Made by a program: the position numbers and the translations under genes | The notes under the pieces: model-generated | What the model was told of the DNA's origin: nothing | Seen by the model: only the letters and a program-made list of their open reading frames with translations | The model's database searches: none | NCBI GenBank assembly: GCA_035493895.1 | Contig: DATJHM010000245.1 | Location: 1-41,222, forward strand | From: DATJHM01 sp035493895 | GTDB taxonomy: Bacteria; Chloroflexota; Ktedonobacteria; Ktedonobacterales; Ktedonobacteraceae | DNA: 41,222 nucleotides | Reading direction: 5' to 3' | Shown here: piece after piece, positions 22,692-30,861 of the stretch | Numbering within the stretch: position 1 is the first letter of the stretch | How the letters are laid out: each line of letters starts with the position of its first letter

Positions 22692-24029
22692 ATGGTTAGC
22701 CTTTCCTTGATCATTCGCGATCTGGTCTTTTTCTTACTGATCGCATTGGTAGTGGCGATCCTGACGAAACGATTGGCAATACCCGATACCCTGGGATTGG
22801 TGGTGGTCGGGGTATTCCTGGGCTTTCTGAAACTTACCCCTGAAGCGCAATTAACTCCGGATCTGGTGTTATTTGTCTTTCTCCCACCCTTATTGTTCGA
22901 AGGAGCCTGGGCCGTTAATCTGTCGCTTTTGCGCGAAAACTGGCGCGTGATTTTCTTTCTCGCGGGGCCAGGGCTGCTCCTCTCGCTTGTGATCATCGCC
23001 GCCGTTTTTCATGTCGCAGAGCAGCTCGATTGGTTTACTGCATTGTTGCTTGGTGCGATACTCTCTCCCACAGACCCTGTGGCCGTGCTGGGACTCTTTC
23101 GCCAACTCCATGTCAATCATCGCCTTTCGACGATTATCGAATCTGAAAGCCTCTTCAACGATGGCGTAGCAGGTTCGCTCTATCAGACCTTCCTTGCTCT
23201 GCTTCTACTCTCGCTCCAGGGACATACGCTTTCCGCAGGCGCGGCCTGGGGCCAGGGATTGCTCCTCTTGCTGCAAAATGCAGGGGGTGGGCTGCTCTTT
23301 GGCGTTCTGGGTGGGCTGCTGATTAGCCAGGGATTGAAGCGCCTGGATGATCCTGTTCTGGAAACGACTGTGACTTTGCTCGTTGCGTACGGTCTCTACT
23401 GGCTTGCCGATACTATCCATGTCTCGGCGATTGTCACCGTGATCGTGGCAGGGCTGATCCTGGGCAATTATGGACGCAGCACGGCAATGTCCGCACGCTC
23501 GCAAAGCGATGTGGAAACGTTCTGGCGAATGCTGGCTTTCCTGGCGAATGCACTGATCTTTTTGCTCATAGGCGTTCAGGTGCATCCTCTGACGCAGCAA
23601 CTCTTTAGCAGCGCAGCGTCTTCCATCTGGAGCGTGGCGCTTTTTGCCATCGGGGGCGTGCTCCTTGCTCGTCTGGCTCTGGTGTTAGTGCTCGGCCTGC
23701 GCTTCTGGTTACGCTTCTCGTATCTGGCGAAGCGGGGAGAACGTTCTCGGGAGACACGTCAGCCGTTCCCACGTAGCTGGGGAGTGATTATTTTCTGGAG
23801 CGGGCTGCGAGGAGCGCTTTCACTGGCGCTGGTCCTGGCCTTGCCTGTGACGCTCCCGTCTCGTGATATTCTCGTGATTTCGACGTACGCTGTCGTGCTC
23901 TTCACGCTTCTGGTGCAGGGTTTTAGCCTGCGCTGGGTGCTCCGCCGCGTGCTGACAAAGAAACTAGAACGCGTGCCGACGGTAGAGCTGGAAGAAACCG
24001 AGATCATCGAAGAGGGCGAACCCGCGTGA
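22692..24029 (+). CDS. CPA1-family Na+(K+)/H+ antiporter (NhaP type)
   Basis: 445 residues with about 12-13 membrane helices. It exchanges cytoplasmic Na+ or K+ for protons. The family signatures are ILSPTDPVAV (Asp128) and ESESLFNDGVAG with the Asn156-Asp157 pair that forms the ion-binding site in electroneutral CPA1 proteins. LVLFVFLPPLLFEGAW and the late WSGLRGALSLALVLALP are also typical. A short acidic tail ends the protein (VELEETEIIEEGEPA), without the CBS or RCK domains of some relatives. The start is ATG 22692 with AAGGAG at 22682-22687. The upstream leader and mini-ORF suggest post-transcriptional control. Confidence 0.93.
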   Translation: MVSLSLIIRDLVFFLLIALVVAILTKRLAIPDTLGLVVVGVFLGFLKLTPEAQLTPDLVLFVFLPPLLFEGAWAVNLSLLRENWRVIFFLAGPGLLLSLVIIAAVFHVAEQLDWFTALLLGAILSPTDPVAVLGLFRQLHVNHRLSTIIESESLFNDGVAGSLYQTFLALLLLSLQGHTLSAGAAWGQGLLLLLQNAGGGLLFGVLGGLLISQGLKRLDDPVLETTVTLLVAYGLYWLADTIHVSAIVTVIVAGLILGNYGRSTAMSARSQSDVETFWRMLAFLANALIFLLIGVQVHPLTQQLFSSAASSIWSVALFAIGGVLLARLALVLVLGLRFWLRFSYLAKRGERSRETRQPFPRSWGVIIFWSGLRGALSLALVLALPVTLPSRDILVISTYAVVLFTLLVQGFSLRWVLRRVLTKKLERVPTVELEETEIIEEGEPA

Positions 24030-24068
24030 GTCGCACCGTTTCCTGATTTGGGGTGCGGATGTCTCCCC

Positions 24069-24090
24069 GTAGAGGCGTGGCCGGTCTGTG
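24069..24090 (+). repeat. Dispersed repeat, GTAGAG-CGC family, copy 3 (degenerate)
   Basis: GTAGAGGCGTGGCCGGTCTG at 24069-24088, 39 bp after the antiporter stop. It is more diverged than the other copies. Confidence 0.45.
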
Positions 24091-24103
24091 TCAGATGTGT
24101 GGC

Positions 24104-24132
24104 TTGACAGAATATTCATCGAGACGTATACT
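24104..24132 (+). promoter_or_regulatory. Near-consensus sigma70 promoter of tetR-clc
   Basis: TTGACA (24104-24109), a 17-bp spacer, and TATACT (24127-24132). It is the strongest promoter seen in the window and lies 84 bp upstream of the tetR start. Such a strong promoter is commonly held down by the repressor it encodes. Confidence 0.8.
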
Positions 24133-24215
24133 GCAAGTGTGTAAATTGACCGTTTGCCCAATATAAGAGCATACATATAGATTTTGGAGTGTATCCATAG
24201 GCAAGAAGAGGAGCA

Positions 24216-24824
24216 ATGCCAAAGATTGTTGATGAGCAAATGCGCGAAGCTACTCGTCGCCGTATTATTCAGGAGGCTGCGAGCGAGTTCGCACGTCTGG
24301 GATTTGATCAAGCCAATATTAACGTGATTGCAGAGCAGGCGGGAATCGGCAAAGGAACGATCTATCTCTATTTTGAAAATAAACGCGAATTATTTCTGGC
24401 CATGCTGCGTTATATTGCCCAGGCTCAGCTAACAACCGTACGGGCAGCACTGGCAACGGATGGTTCGCTCCAGAAGCGCGTTGAACGCCTGTTTCGCGCC
24501 TTCGCCCATCTTGCGGTGGAGGAGAGCGATAGCTTCAATGTGTATATGAGCGCGCTCTATGGCGTGAATAGAGCGTTTAAAGACGAGGCAACAAAGCTCT
24601 TACGTGACTATATTGCGGTCATCGCTCTGATGCTCGAAGAAGGAAAATCGCGCGGTGAGGTGCAGTGTGAGCAGATCGACGCCGCCGCATTGATGATTCT
24701 CTCGGTAACAGAATCTTATGTCCTTTCGGCTCGTGTGCTTGGACAGTCGGAGATTGAGATCGCGGCGCAAGCTGAATATGTTGCGTGCCTTGTTCTTCAG
24801 GGAATGGGATCATCCACGAGCTGA
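24216..24824 (+). CDS. TetR/AcrR-family transcriptional regulator
   Basis: 202 residues. The N-terminal helix-turn-helix is RRRIIQEAASEFARLGFDQANINVIAEQAGIGKGTIYLYFENKRELF (residues about 14-60), standard for the family. The remaining all-helical domain binds an unknown ligand. GAAGAGGAG lies just before ATG 24216. The ClC gene starts 77 bp after its stop on the same strand with no terminator, so the two likely form an operon from the 24104 promoter. A repressor of that promoter is the likely role. Confidence 0.92.
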   Translation: MPKIVDEQMREATRRRIIQEAASEFARLGFDQANINVIAEQAGIGKGTIYLYFENKRELFLAMLRYIAQAQLTTVRAALATDGSLQKRVERLFRAFAHLAVEESDSFNVYMSALYGVNRAFKDEATKLLRDYIAVIALMLEEGKSRGEVQCEQIDAAALMILSVTESYVLSARVLGQSEIEIAAQAEYVACLVLQGMGSSTS

Positions 24825-24900
24825 TCCCCCCTTTTTTTGAGATTTATTATGGATGGTTACCCACCCATAATTATTGTGGCTATTATGGGAGTGTGTTTTC

Positions 24901-27003
24901 ATGTCATCGGATGCCCTGGTTATCTTCATACGTCGTCTCTTTCATCTGCGCCGTACCGGGCAGAGCCTTGAGAGTCCACGCTACCTATTGAAATGGTTCT
25001 TGATCAGCATCTCAATTGGAATTGTTGCTGGTATCGGTGCCATCGTGTTCTATGCGGCCATTCATTTTTCTTCCGATCTTTTTATGGGACAATTGGTGGG
25101 CTATTATCCTCCTGATCCGGCTGGTGAGGGCAGTCATGGTATTATGTCGCTCTGGTCTGCGGCTCGTCCCTGGCTGATTCCGGTGATTACGACGCTGGGT
25201 GGTCTGGTTGCGGGCATTATTGTCTTTAGCCTTGCGCCTGAGGCAGAGGGCCATGGGACGGATGCCGCGATTGGCGCGTTTCATGAGGGGAAGGCGATTC
25301 GTGCGCGTATTCCCATAATCAAGCTAGTGGCATCGGCGATCACGATTGGCACGGGTGGATCGGCGGGACGCGAGGGGCCAGCCGCACAAATCAGCGCGGG
25401 CTTCGGGTCATTGTTAGCAACGGTGTTGCACCTGGATGCGCAGGATCGACGTATTGCGATCGCGACGGGCATGGGTGCGGGCATTGGCGCTATTTTCCGC
25501 GCTCCACTGGGGGGCGCGATTCTGGCAGCGGAAATCCTGTATATGAATGACCTGGAAGTGGAAGCAATCATCCCGGCGTTGATTGCTTCGATTGTTGGAT
25601 ACAGTATCTTCGGTGCGTGGTCGGGCTGGAATCCTATTTTTTCAACCCCTGCTAACCTTGCCTTTAGCTCGCCACCGCAACTGGTCTATTATGTGGTGCT
25701 GGGACTGTTATGTGGTATCGTGGGTATATGGTACGCACGCGGTTTTTACGGTATCACGCATCTGTTTCACAAGCTGCCAATCCCCCGGTGGATCAAACCC
25801 GGCATTGGTGGACTGCTTGTGGGCCTGATTGGTCTGGTGCTGCCGCAGGCGTTGGGGATGGGGTACGGATGGGTACAGGTAAGCATGGGAGCGGGTTTAC
25901 TGGGATTGCCATTGTGGGTCATTATTCTGCTACCTTTCGCGAAAATTCTGACAACTGGTTTAACGGTCGGTTCAGGTGGTTCAGGTGGTATCTTTGGTCC
26001 GGGTATGGTCATTGGCGGTATGCTGGGGGCGGTCGTCTGGCGTCTTAGCTATCATGTCTTGCCGGGAGTTCCGGATACCCCCGGTCCCTTTGTGATTGTG
26101 GGCATGATGGCGTTGTTCGGAGGGATCGCGCATGCGCCGCTGGCCGTGATGCTGATGGTCGCAGAGATGACGGGCAATCTCTCGATGCTTGCTCCGGCGA
26201 TGCTTGCAGTGGGCATTGCGTCTGTGCTGGTGGGCCGTAATACGATTTATAAGAGTCAGGTATCGACGCGTGCGGATTCGCCTGCGCATCGTTTACAACT
26301 CTCGTTCCCATTGCTTGCAACGCTGGTCGTACGTCAGGCCATGACGCCACTCAAGATGCATTTGCGGCCAGAGCAGACGATCGCGAATGCGGAGAATCTG
26401 CTGAGCGATCATGTCGAAAGCGGAGCCCCTGTGCTGGATGACGAAGGGAATGTGCAGGGAGTACTGACGCAAGCCGATATTCAGCATATTCCGCCCGAGG
26501 AACGCGCACTGCGAACGGTCGGTACGGCGATGACGCGCGAGGTGCTCGTCGCCTCGCCCGATGATCCATTAGATGAGGCGTTGGAGCAATTGACCAGTCG
26601 TCGTATCAGCTGGATGCCTGTCGTGGATCTGGAACCTCTTCTTACGAAGAAGCATATCGTGGCCGTATTGTCCGTTGCCGATATCGTCCATGCCTATCGT
26701 GAGACGCTGGCGAAGAGCTCACGGCGTATGCGGGGAATGGTCGAAGGGACCGTGATGCTTGAGACGACCATCGAGCCGGAGATGGCGCTTGCCGGGCACC
26801 TTTTGCGGGATGCGCATTTACCGCAGGATTGCCTGATCGTCTCCATTCGGCGGCAAGGAGAGCTACTCTTCCCACGCGGCAGTACAGAGATCCTCGCGGG
26901 CGATAACGTTACCTTCCTGGTCAGCCCGCAAGGCGAAGAGCGGTTGCAACGTTACCTGGAGAAGCAGGATACTGCACAATTGGATGCATCACTTGCACGA
27001 TAA
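24901..27003 (+). CDS. ClC chloride channel/transporter with CBS pair and RCK_C-like tail
   Basis: 700 residues. The ClC membrane core spans about residues 25-440: GHGTDAAIGAFHEGKAIRAR, SAGREGPAAQISAGFGS with the gating Glu158, and GSGGIFGPGMVIGGMLG. Two CBS domains follow (VRQAMTPLKMHL and VGTAMTREVLVAS), then a C-terminal domain of about 80 residues (VMLETTIEPEMALAGHLL to VTFLVSPQGEERLQRYL) resembling the RCK_C/TrkA_C regulatory fold. At the position of the internal proton glutamate of E. coli ClC (Glu203), following APLGG, this protein has Ile212 after Glu211. That makes a channel or a differently coupled exchanger possible. The start is ATG 24901 with GGGAG 9 nt upstream; a TTG at 24874 lacks a site. 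Confidence 0.92.
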   Translation: MSSDALVIFIRRLFHLRRTGQSLESPRYLLKWFLISISIGIVAGIGAIVFYAAIHFSSDLFMGQLVGYYPPDPAGEGSHGIMSLWSAARPWLIPVITTLGGLVAGIIVFSLAPEAEGHGTDAAIGAFHEGKAIRARIPIIKLVASAITIGTGGSAGREGPAAQISAGFGSLLATVLHLDAQDRRIAIATGMGAGIGAIFRAPLGGAILAAEILYMNDLEVEAIIPALIASIVGYSIFGAWSGWNPIFSTPANLAFSSPPQLVYYVVLGLLCGIVGIWYARGFYGITHLFHKLPIPRWIKPGIGGLLVGLIGLVLPQALGMGYGWVQVSMGAGLLGLPLWVIILLPFAKILTTGLTVGSGGSGGIFGPGMVIGGMLGAVVWRLSYHVLPGVPDTPGPFVIVGMMALFGGIAHAPLAVMLMVAEMTGNLSMLAPAMLAVGIASVLVGRNTIYKSQVSTRADSPAHRLQLSFPLLATLVVRQAMTPLKMHLRPEQTIANAENLLSDHVESGAPVLDDEGNVQGVLTQADIQHIPPEERALRTVGTAMTREVLVASPDDPLDEALEQLTSRRISWMPVVDLEPLLTKKHIVAVLSVADIVHAYRETLAKSSRRMRGMVEGTVMLETTIEPEMALAGHLLRDAHLPQDCLIVSIRRQGELLFPRGSTEILAGDNVTFLVSPQGEERLQRYLEKQDTAQLDASLAR

Positions 27004-27038
27004 AGCGATGCTTGCCTGAACCATCGCTCCCCATCCCT

Positions 27039-27109
27039 GTAGAGTCGCCGCTTGTTTGCGACCGGGGCGACGACGAGGTGAGAAGTGCCCGCCCCGGTCG
27101 CAGACAAGC
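27039..27109. repeat. GTAGAG-family repeat inside a 20-bp inverted repeat
   Basis: The dispersed motif GTAGAGTCGCCGCTTGTTTG sits at 27039-27058. From 27050, GCTTGTTTGCGACCGGGGCG pairs with 27090-27109 with one mismatch (19 of 20), giving a strong hairpin 47 bp after the clc stop. It may act as the clc terminator. Confidence 0.7.
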
Positions 27110-27196
27110 CCATTGATTCCAACACATTGCCGGAAAAGAGAAGGAGATCGACGCGAATTGCTTGCGCGTGATGGGGCAATGTGTTGGAGCCAATGG
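27110..27196. repeat. 22-bp inverted repeat (hairpin)
   Basis: 27110-27131 is the reverse complement of 27175-27196 with two mismatches; the core is CCAACACATTGCC. The 43-bp centre shows nothing recognisable. It directly adjoins the preceding hairpin. Confidence 0.65.
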
Positions 27197-27306
27197 CACG
27201 AAGCGCCGTTCCTCCCGGCAACGTTCCCTGAGCAGGAAGCGAGGCTGGTACGTGTGTTCCTGGCACATTGGCAATGCGTGATAAAAATTGTAAAAGTGCG
27301 ACACAT

Positions 27307-27347
27307 CCTACACAAAGGTGGAGGTGATCGGGATCTTGATCCTACAC
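27307..27347. repeat. CTACA-flanked dispersed repeat, island 1 copy
   Basis: CCTACACAAAGGTGGAGGTG through GGGATCTTGATCCTACAC. It is closely similar to 38198-38239 and more loosely to 38077-38117 in the second island. Confidence 0.6.
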
Positions 27348-27414
27348 TGACTCCTGCATCAGGCTATAGAGTAGTGTGAGGCAGGACGTGTGGATCTTTT
27401 TGGTGACGCGCTAC

Positions 27415-27552
27415 AAAAAAGCGACACATGCTACATAACCTACATTGGCGTGCTACCAAATTTTTTCTAAAAAAGCGACACATGCTACATAACCTACACT
27501 GACGCGCTCGCAAGTTTTTTCTAAAAAAGCGACACATGCTACATAACCTACA
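27415..27552. repeat. 54-bp tandem repeat, three copies
   Basis: Copies begin at 27415, 27469 and 27523, exactly 54 bp apart. Each starts with A6 and then an identical 24-base core (GCGACACATGCTACATAACC followed by TACA). The linker after the core ends in T6CT in the first two copies; the third is cut short. Within the core CTACA recurs at about 9-10 bp spacing. Related sequence (GTGACGCGCTAC, then AAAAATGCTACATA) lies at 38160-38205. Confidence 0.85.
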
Positions 27553-27780
27553 CCATGCCGATTGCAGCGAGATCTTCCCCTGACACTTTCCCCTACACCA
27601 GCACTGCACGTGTCCCCATATCGATGCTGCGCTGTCCCTCTCTCAGGCGACATCGTGGTGGTGAGAGTTGGGAGGAAGAGCGTGTTTGCTCCTTCTAGTA
27701 TATATATTCGGCGGATGGTGAGATTTCTGAAGAGCCTCTGCGAGATTCGTTTTTCCGCATAAATGTGTTGGAGTTCATGA

Positions 27781-28202
27781 GACAAGCAGCAATGTCACGG
27801 AAATAAGGAGAATCTCACATCATTTCCGTAGTGCTCTGACAAAATTCAATCGACGCTTTTATATGGCTAACGAAACAGCCTGGGAAGCCATTTCAATGAT
27901 TGTAAAAAGGGTGTAATGAAGTTTGTCAGAGCAGTAGTGGTCTGCCAGACATCATTGCGTCTCTTTCACCGCGCTCACGCAGATCAGTAGGGACGCTATG
28001 GAGCCTGAGCGTAATAGCGTCCCCGTCCCCCACCGGTCATCTCGCCCTTACACGTGCTTCTCGAGCGCGTGCGAGGGCGAGATGGCCGGTGGGGGTGGAC
28101 GCCATTCGACATGGCGTCCCTACTGAGCACGATGGCGATCAAAAAGGAGGCGAGATTCCCCTTATTTCCGTGACATTGCAGACAAGCAGCAATGTTACGG
28201 AA
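27781..28202. repeat. 400-bp segment bounded by direct and inverted repeats
   Basis: GACAAGCAGCAATGTCACGG with GA following (27781-27802) recurs directly at 28181-28202 with one change. In addition 27789-27816 is the reverse complement of 28152-28179 (27 of 28 bases). A variant of the same block lies at 38475-38508. Inside is a further inverted repeat around CTCTGACAAA (27834-27843) and TTTGTCAGAG (27922-27931), plus the cruciform at 27987-28123. Confidence 0.7.
27987..28123. repeat. 137-bp nested palindrome (REP/BIME-like)
   Basis: The ends GTAGGGACGC (27987-27996) and GCGTCCCTAC (28114-28123) are complementary. Each end also makes its own hairpin: GGGACGCTAT/ATAGCGTCCC (27990-28023) and GGACGCCAT/ATGGCGTCC (28097-28119). 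The middle pairs 28027-28048 with 28074-28095 (21 of 22). A third copy of the end hairpin is at 40200-40232. Confidence 0.8.
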
Positions 28203-28216
28203 TTGATGGGTGGCAA

Positions 28217-29773
28217 TCACGTCAGCCTGCACAGTGCTTTGATCCGCGCAATATCCAGGTGGGCGCGTAGGACGGCGGCCAGCTTGTCATATTCGTCCAG
28301 GCGGTCAAACACGGGTCTGTCGGACAAGACTGGCTGATCCGTGCGCCGCTTTGCCAGGGCCTCGATAATACCGCGCCTGAAAGCGGCATTTTCAAAGAGT
28401 CCATGAAGATAGCAGCCTGCGTACCAGCCGTCGGGACTCAGCCAGCCATCTTTGCTTTCGCTGGTGGAGACATGAAAAGCACCGTTGCTATTCAGGTCAT
28501 TGTTACTGGTTGCGGTGGTACGTCCCAAATGGATCTGGTAGGCCTGAAATTTCTGCGTGCTGAGATGGGCAAAGAGTCCATGGGTTGCTGATGGGGTGAG
28601 TTGCGCCTGACATTGTAGTGTCGTCTTTTCGCTGAGCGATTCAAAGACGGTTTCTACCGGAAGCAGATGCAGGCCGGGTTCGACGGTGCCTGCCTGTACT
28701 TCTGAGCCAGAGGGATCGCTCACACGTTCGCCAAGCATCTGGTATCCTCCGCAGATGCCCAGTAGCGCGCAACCATCTTTTGCCAGTTGACGAATATGCT
28801 GAGCCAGCCCGCGCTGCCAGAGCCAGGCCAGATCCGAGAGCGTGTTTTTGGTGCCAGGAATGATGATCAGATCTGGTTCGGGAGGGAACTCTGCCGGGCT
28901 GGCGGCAAAGCGCAGGTGTACACCCGGCTCAGTTGCCAGCGCGTCAAATTCGTCGTAGTTGCTCAAGTAGGGGAGACGGACAACCACAATTTCGAGCTGA
29001 TTCTGCTGCTGGTTTTGAGAATGCAAGATTGCCGCCGTTCCGTTCTCTAAGGCTACCGTGTCTTCTTCGGCAATAAAGATGTTGCGGAAGAAAGGGACCG
29101 TTCCCATGACCGGCAGGCCGCTGCGTTCTGCCAGCAATTGCTCGCCCTCGCGCCAGAGAGCGAGATCGCCGCGAAATTTGTTCACAATGAGCCCTTGCAC
29201 GCGGGCACGGTCTTGCGGTGGAAACAGCATTAACGTTCCCAGGAGAGAGGCAAAGATTCCGCCGCGATCAATATCTCCTACCAGCAGCACGGGCGCTTCG
29301 GCCAGATGAGCGATGCGCATGTTCACAAGATCGTAGTTCGCAAGATTGAGCTCTACCGGGCTGCCAGCTCCTTCGATGATGACCAGATCATATTCTGAGC
29401 GCAGACGGGCAAGCGCATGTTCGACAATCGTAAAGAGTCCCGCGCGATTGCGGTAGTAGTTTTGCGCTTCCATCGTCTCCAGGGGACGGCCCAGAACGAT
29501 TACCTGACTGCGCGAATGGCCTTCGGGTTTGAGAAGGATCGGGTTCATATCCACCGTTGGTTCGATGCCCGCAGCCTCCGCCTGCACAGCCTGAGCCCGG
29601 CCGATCTCGCCACCATTGCGCGTCACAAACGAATTCAGCGCCATATTTTGCGCCTTGAACGGAGCGACGCGCAAGCCCTGCTGCGCGAAGATGCGGCAGA
29701 GACCTGTGACCAGCGTGCTCTTGCCCACCGTCGAAGCGACCCCCTGGATCATTAACGTACGAGCGTATTTCAT
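28217..29773 (-). CDS. cobQ: Cobyric acid synthase (CobQ/CbiP)
   Basis: 518 residues. It amidates four peripheral carboxylates of adenosylcobyrinate a,c-diamide using glutamine and ATP. The N-terminal P-loop-like domain reads LMIQGVASTVGKSTLVTGLCRIF and KAQNMALNSFVT, both standard for CobQ. The C-terminal class I glutamine amidotransferase domain has its nucleophile in LLGICGGYQMLGE (Cys341) and a late HGLFEN. The start is ATG 29773 with AGGAGG 4 nt upstream; the frame remains open far upstream inside cobD, which is only a shadow. Its start overlaps the cobD stop (ATGA). It is the last gene of the operon and is followed by repeat island 1. Confidence 0.96.
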   Translation of the reverse strand: MKYARTLMIQGVASTVGKSTLVTGLCRIFAQQGLRVAPFKAQNMALNSFVTRNGGEIGRAQAVQAEAAGIEPTVDMNPILLKPEGHSRSQVIVLGRPLETMEAQNYYRNRAGLFTIVEHALARLRSEYDLVIIEGAGSPVELNLANYDLVNMRIAHLAEAPVLLVGDIDRGGIFASLLGTLMLFPPQDRARVQGLIVNKFRGDLALWREGEQLLAERSGLPVMGTVPFFRNIFIAEEDTVALENGTAAILHSQNQQQNQLEIVVVRLPYLSNYDEFDALATEPGVHLRFAASPAEFPPEPDLIIIPGTKNTLSDLAWLWQRGLAQHIRQLAKDGCALLGICGGYQMLGERVSDPSGSEVQAGTVEPGLHLLPVETVFESLSEKTTLQCQAQLTPSATHGLFAHLSTQKFQAYQIHLGRTTATSNNDLNSNGAFHVSTSESKDGWLSPDGWYAGCYLHGLFENAAFRRGIIEALAKRRTDQPVLSDRPVFDRLDEYDKLAAVLRAHLDIARIKALCRLT

Positions 29774-30861
29774 ATAGCCTCCTGAATTGTGACGAGAAGT
29801 TTCTGCCATTCGGGCGTGGGACGGGTGGCGATGCGAATATACTGCGGGAGCCCGAACGAGGTACAATCGCGTACCAGCATGTTGTCCGCCAGAAGGCGCT
29901 GGCGAACGTCGTGTGCATTGTTCACTTTGAGAAGACAGAAGTGAGTATGCGACGGCACTGGTTTCAGGCCACTCTGTCTTAACGCTTGAAAGAATGCAGC
30001 ACACTCGCTTCGCAAGTTGTTGAGCGTGATTGTGAGATGCGTACGATCGGTGAGGGCGGCGACGCCCGCAGCTTGTGCCGCAGCGTTCACATTCCAGGAT
30101 GGCAGGTGCGCGTTCAAGCGTTTCGCTGTATCGTGGGAGGTCACGAGGTAGCCCAGACGCAGGCCCGCGAGCGCAAAATCTTTGGTCAACGAGCGCAATA
30201 CCACGATATCCAGTCCCTCTACCATGCCGATGAGTTTGGGCGCGGAGAATGCTTCTTGAGGAGAGAGAAAGCGCCAGTAGGCTTCGTCTATAATCAGCAT
30301 GGCGGCAATTTTTCGGCACGCTTCCGCTAACAGGAGCAGAGATGCCCGATCCAGCCATGTCCCCGTTGGATTGTTTGGATTGCAGAGCCAGACAAGAGAT
30401 GGGCGTTCCCACTCGATCCATGTCGCGATTTCTCCGGCGTCTGGCTGAAAATCGGTGGAGGCGGACGCACGATATTCGCTGATGGTAGCGCCGACTGCGA
30501 GAGAGGCGGCACGATATTCGCCAAAGGTTGGGCCGATGATCGCCGCTTTCAGGCCCGGTCTGAGACAGGCGTGCGCGACGGTCCAGATGAGTTCAGACGT
30601 GCCGTTTCCGCAGACCAGCGAATCGAGCGTCAGATTCGTCGTGGACAACTCGTAGTCGAGGATGGCCCGTTTCAGCTCCAGGCAGGCTCGATCTGGATAG
30701 CGATCAATTGCAACACGCGCCACCGCTTCTTGTACACGAGGCGATGGGCCGTAGGGATTGGCATTGACGCTGAAGTCGATGATTTCCTGTGGCTGCAAAC
30801 CCAGAGAAGCTAATTCAGCGTAATCAATGGCCCCGTGAATGGGCCGCTCTACATCATTCAT
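29770..30861 (-). CDS. cobD: L-threonine-O-3-phosphate decarboxylase-like aminotransferase-fold enzyme
   Basis: 363 residues, PLP fold type I. In cobalamin synthesis it decarboxylates threonine phosphate to (R)-1-amino-2-propanol phosphate, the nucleotide-loop linker. Motifs are DFSVNANPYGPSP near the N-terminus, CNPNNPTGTW, IIDEAYWRF and the PLP lysine in SLTKDFALAGLRLGY (Lys227). Histidinol-phosphate aminotransferase is the close paralogue, but position between cbiB and cobQ settles the choice. ATG 30861 has GGAG 8 nt upstream and overlaps the cbiB stop by 8 nt. The long open extension upstream is not coding. Confidence 0.92.
   Translation of the reverse strand: MNDVERPIHGAIDYAELASLGLQPQEIIDFSVNANPYGPSPRVQEAVARVAIDRYPDRACLELKRAILDYELSTTNLTLDSLVCGNGTSELIWTVAHACLRPGLKAAIIGPTFGEYRAASLAVGATISEYRASASTDFQPDAGEIATWIEWERPSLVWLCNPNNPTGTWLDRASLLLLAEACRKIAAMLIIDEAYWRFLSPQEAFSAPKLIGMVEGLDIVVLRSLTKDFALAGLRLGYLVTSHDTAKRLNAHLPSWNVNAAAQAAGVAALTDRTHLTITLNNLRSECAAFFQALRQSGLKPVPSHTHFCLLKVNNAHDVRQRLLADNMLVRDCTSFGLPQYIRIATRPTPEWQKLLVTIQEAI

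Larger units (their letters stand above)
27004..28216. other. Gene-free repeat island 1
   Basis: 1.2 kb between the convergent clc and cobQ genes with no credible gene. It is filled with inverted, tandem and dispersed repeats listed separately. Four repeat families are shared with the second island (37.9-38.65 kb). Frames open on the minus strand here arise because the 54-bp tandem unit is a multiple of three. Confidence 0.7.

Noticed and set aside
27415..27552. CRISPR array
   Set aside because: Only three units, with spacers that are also conserved; no cas genes are nearby.
27364..27609. Cys-rich repeat protein (CRLCSMCRFF units) on the minus strand
   Set aside because: The 54-bp tandem unit is a multiple of three, so several frames stay open by construction; two different frames give equally long repeats and neither has a ribosome-binding site.
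27818..27956. Second MITE, inverted repeat CTCTGACAAA flanked by ACATCATT on both sides
   Set aside because: The inverted repeats are short and the ends do not sit symmetrically against the 8-bp direct repeats, so a true target duplication is not convincing.
29774..30421. N-terminal extension of CobQ
   Set aside because: It overlaps cobD in another frame, has no domain, and ATG 29773 has a strong ribosome-binding site exactly where CobQ homology begins.
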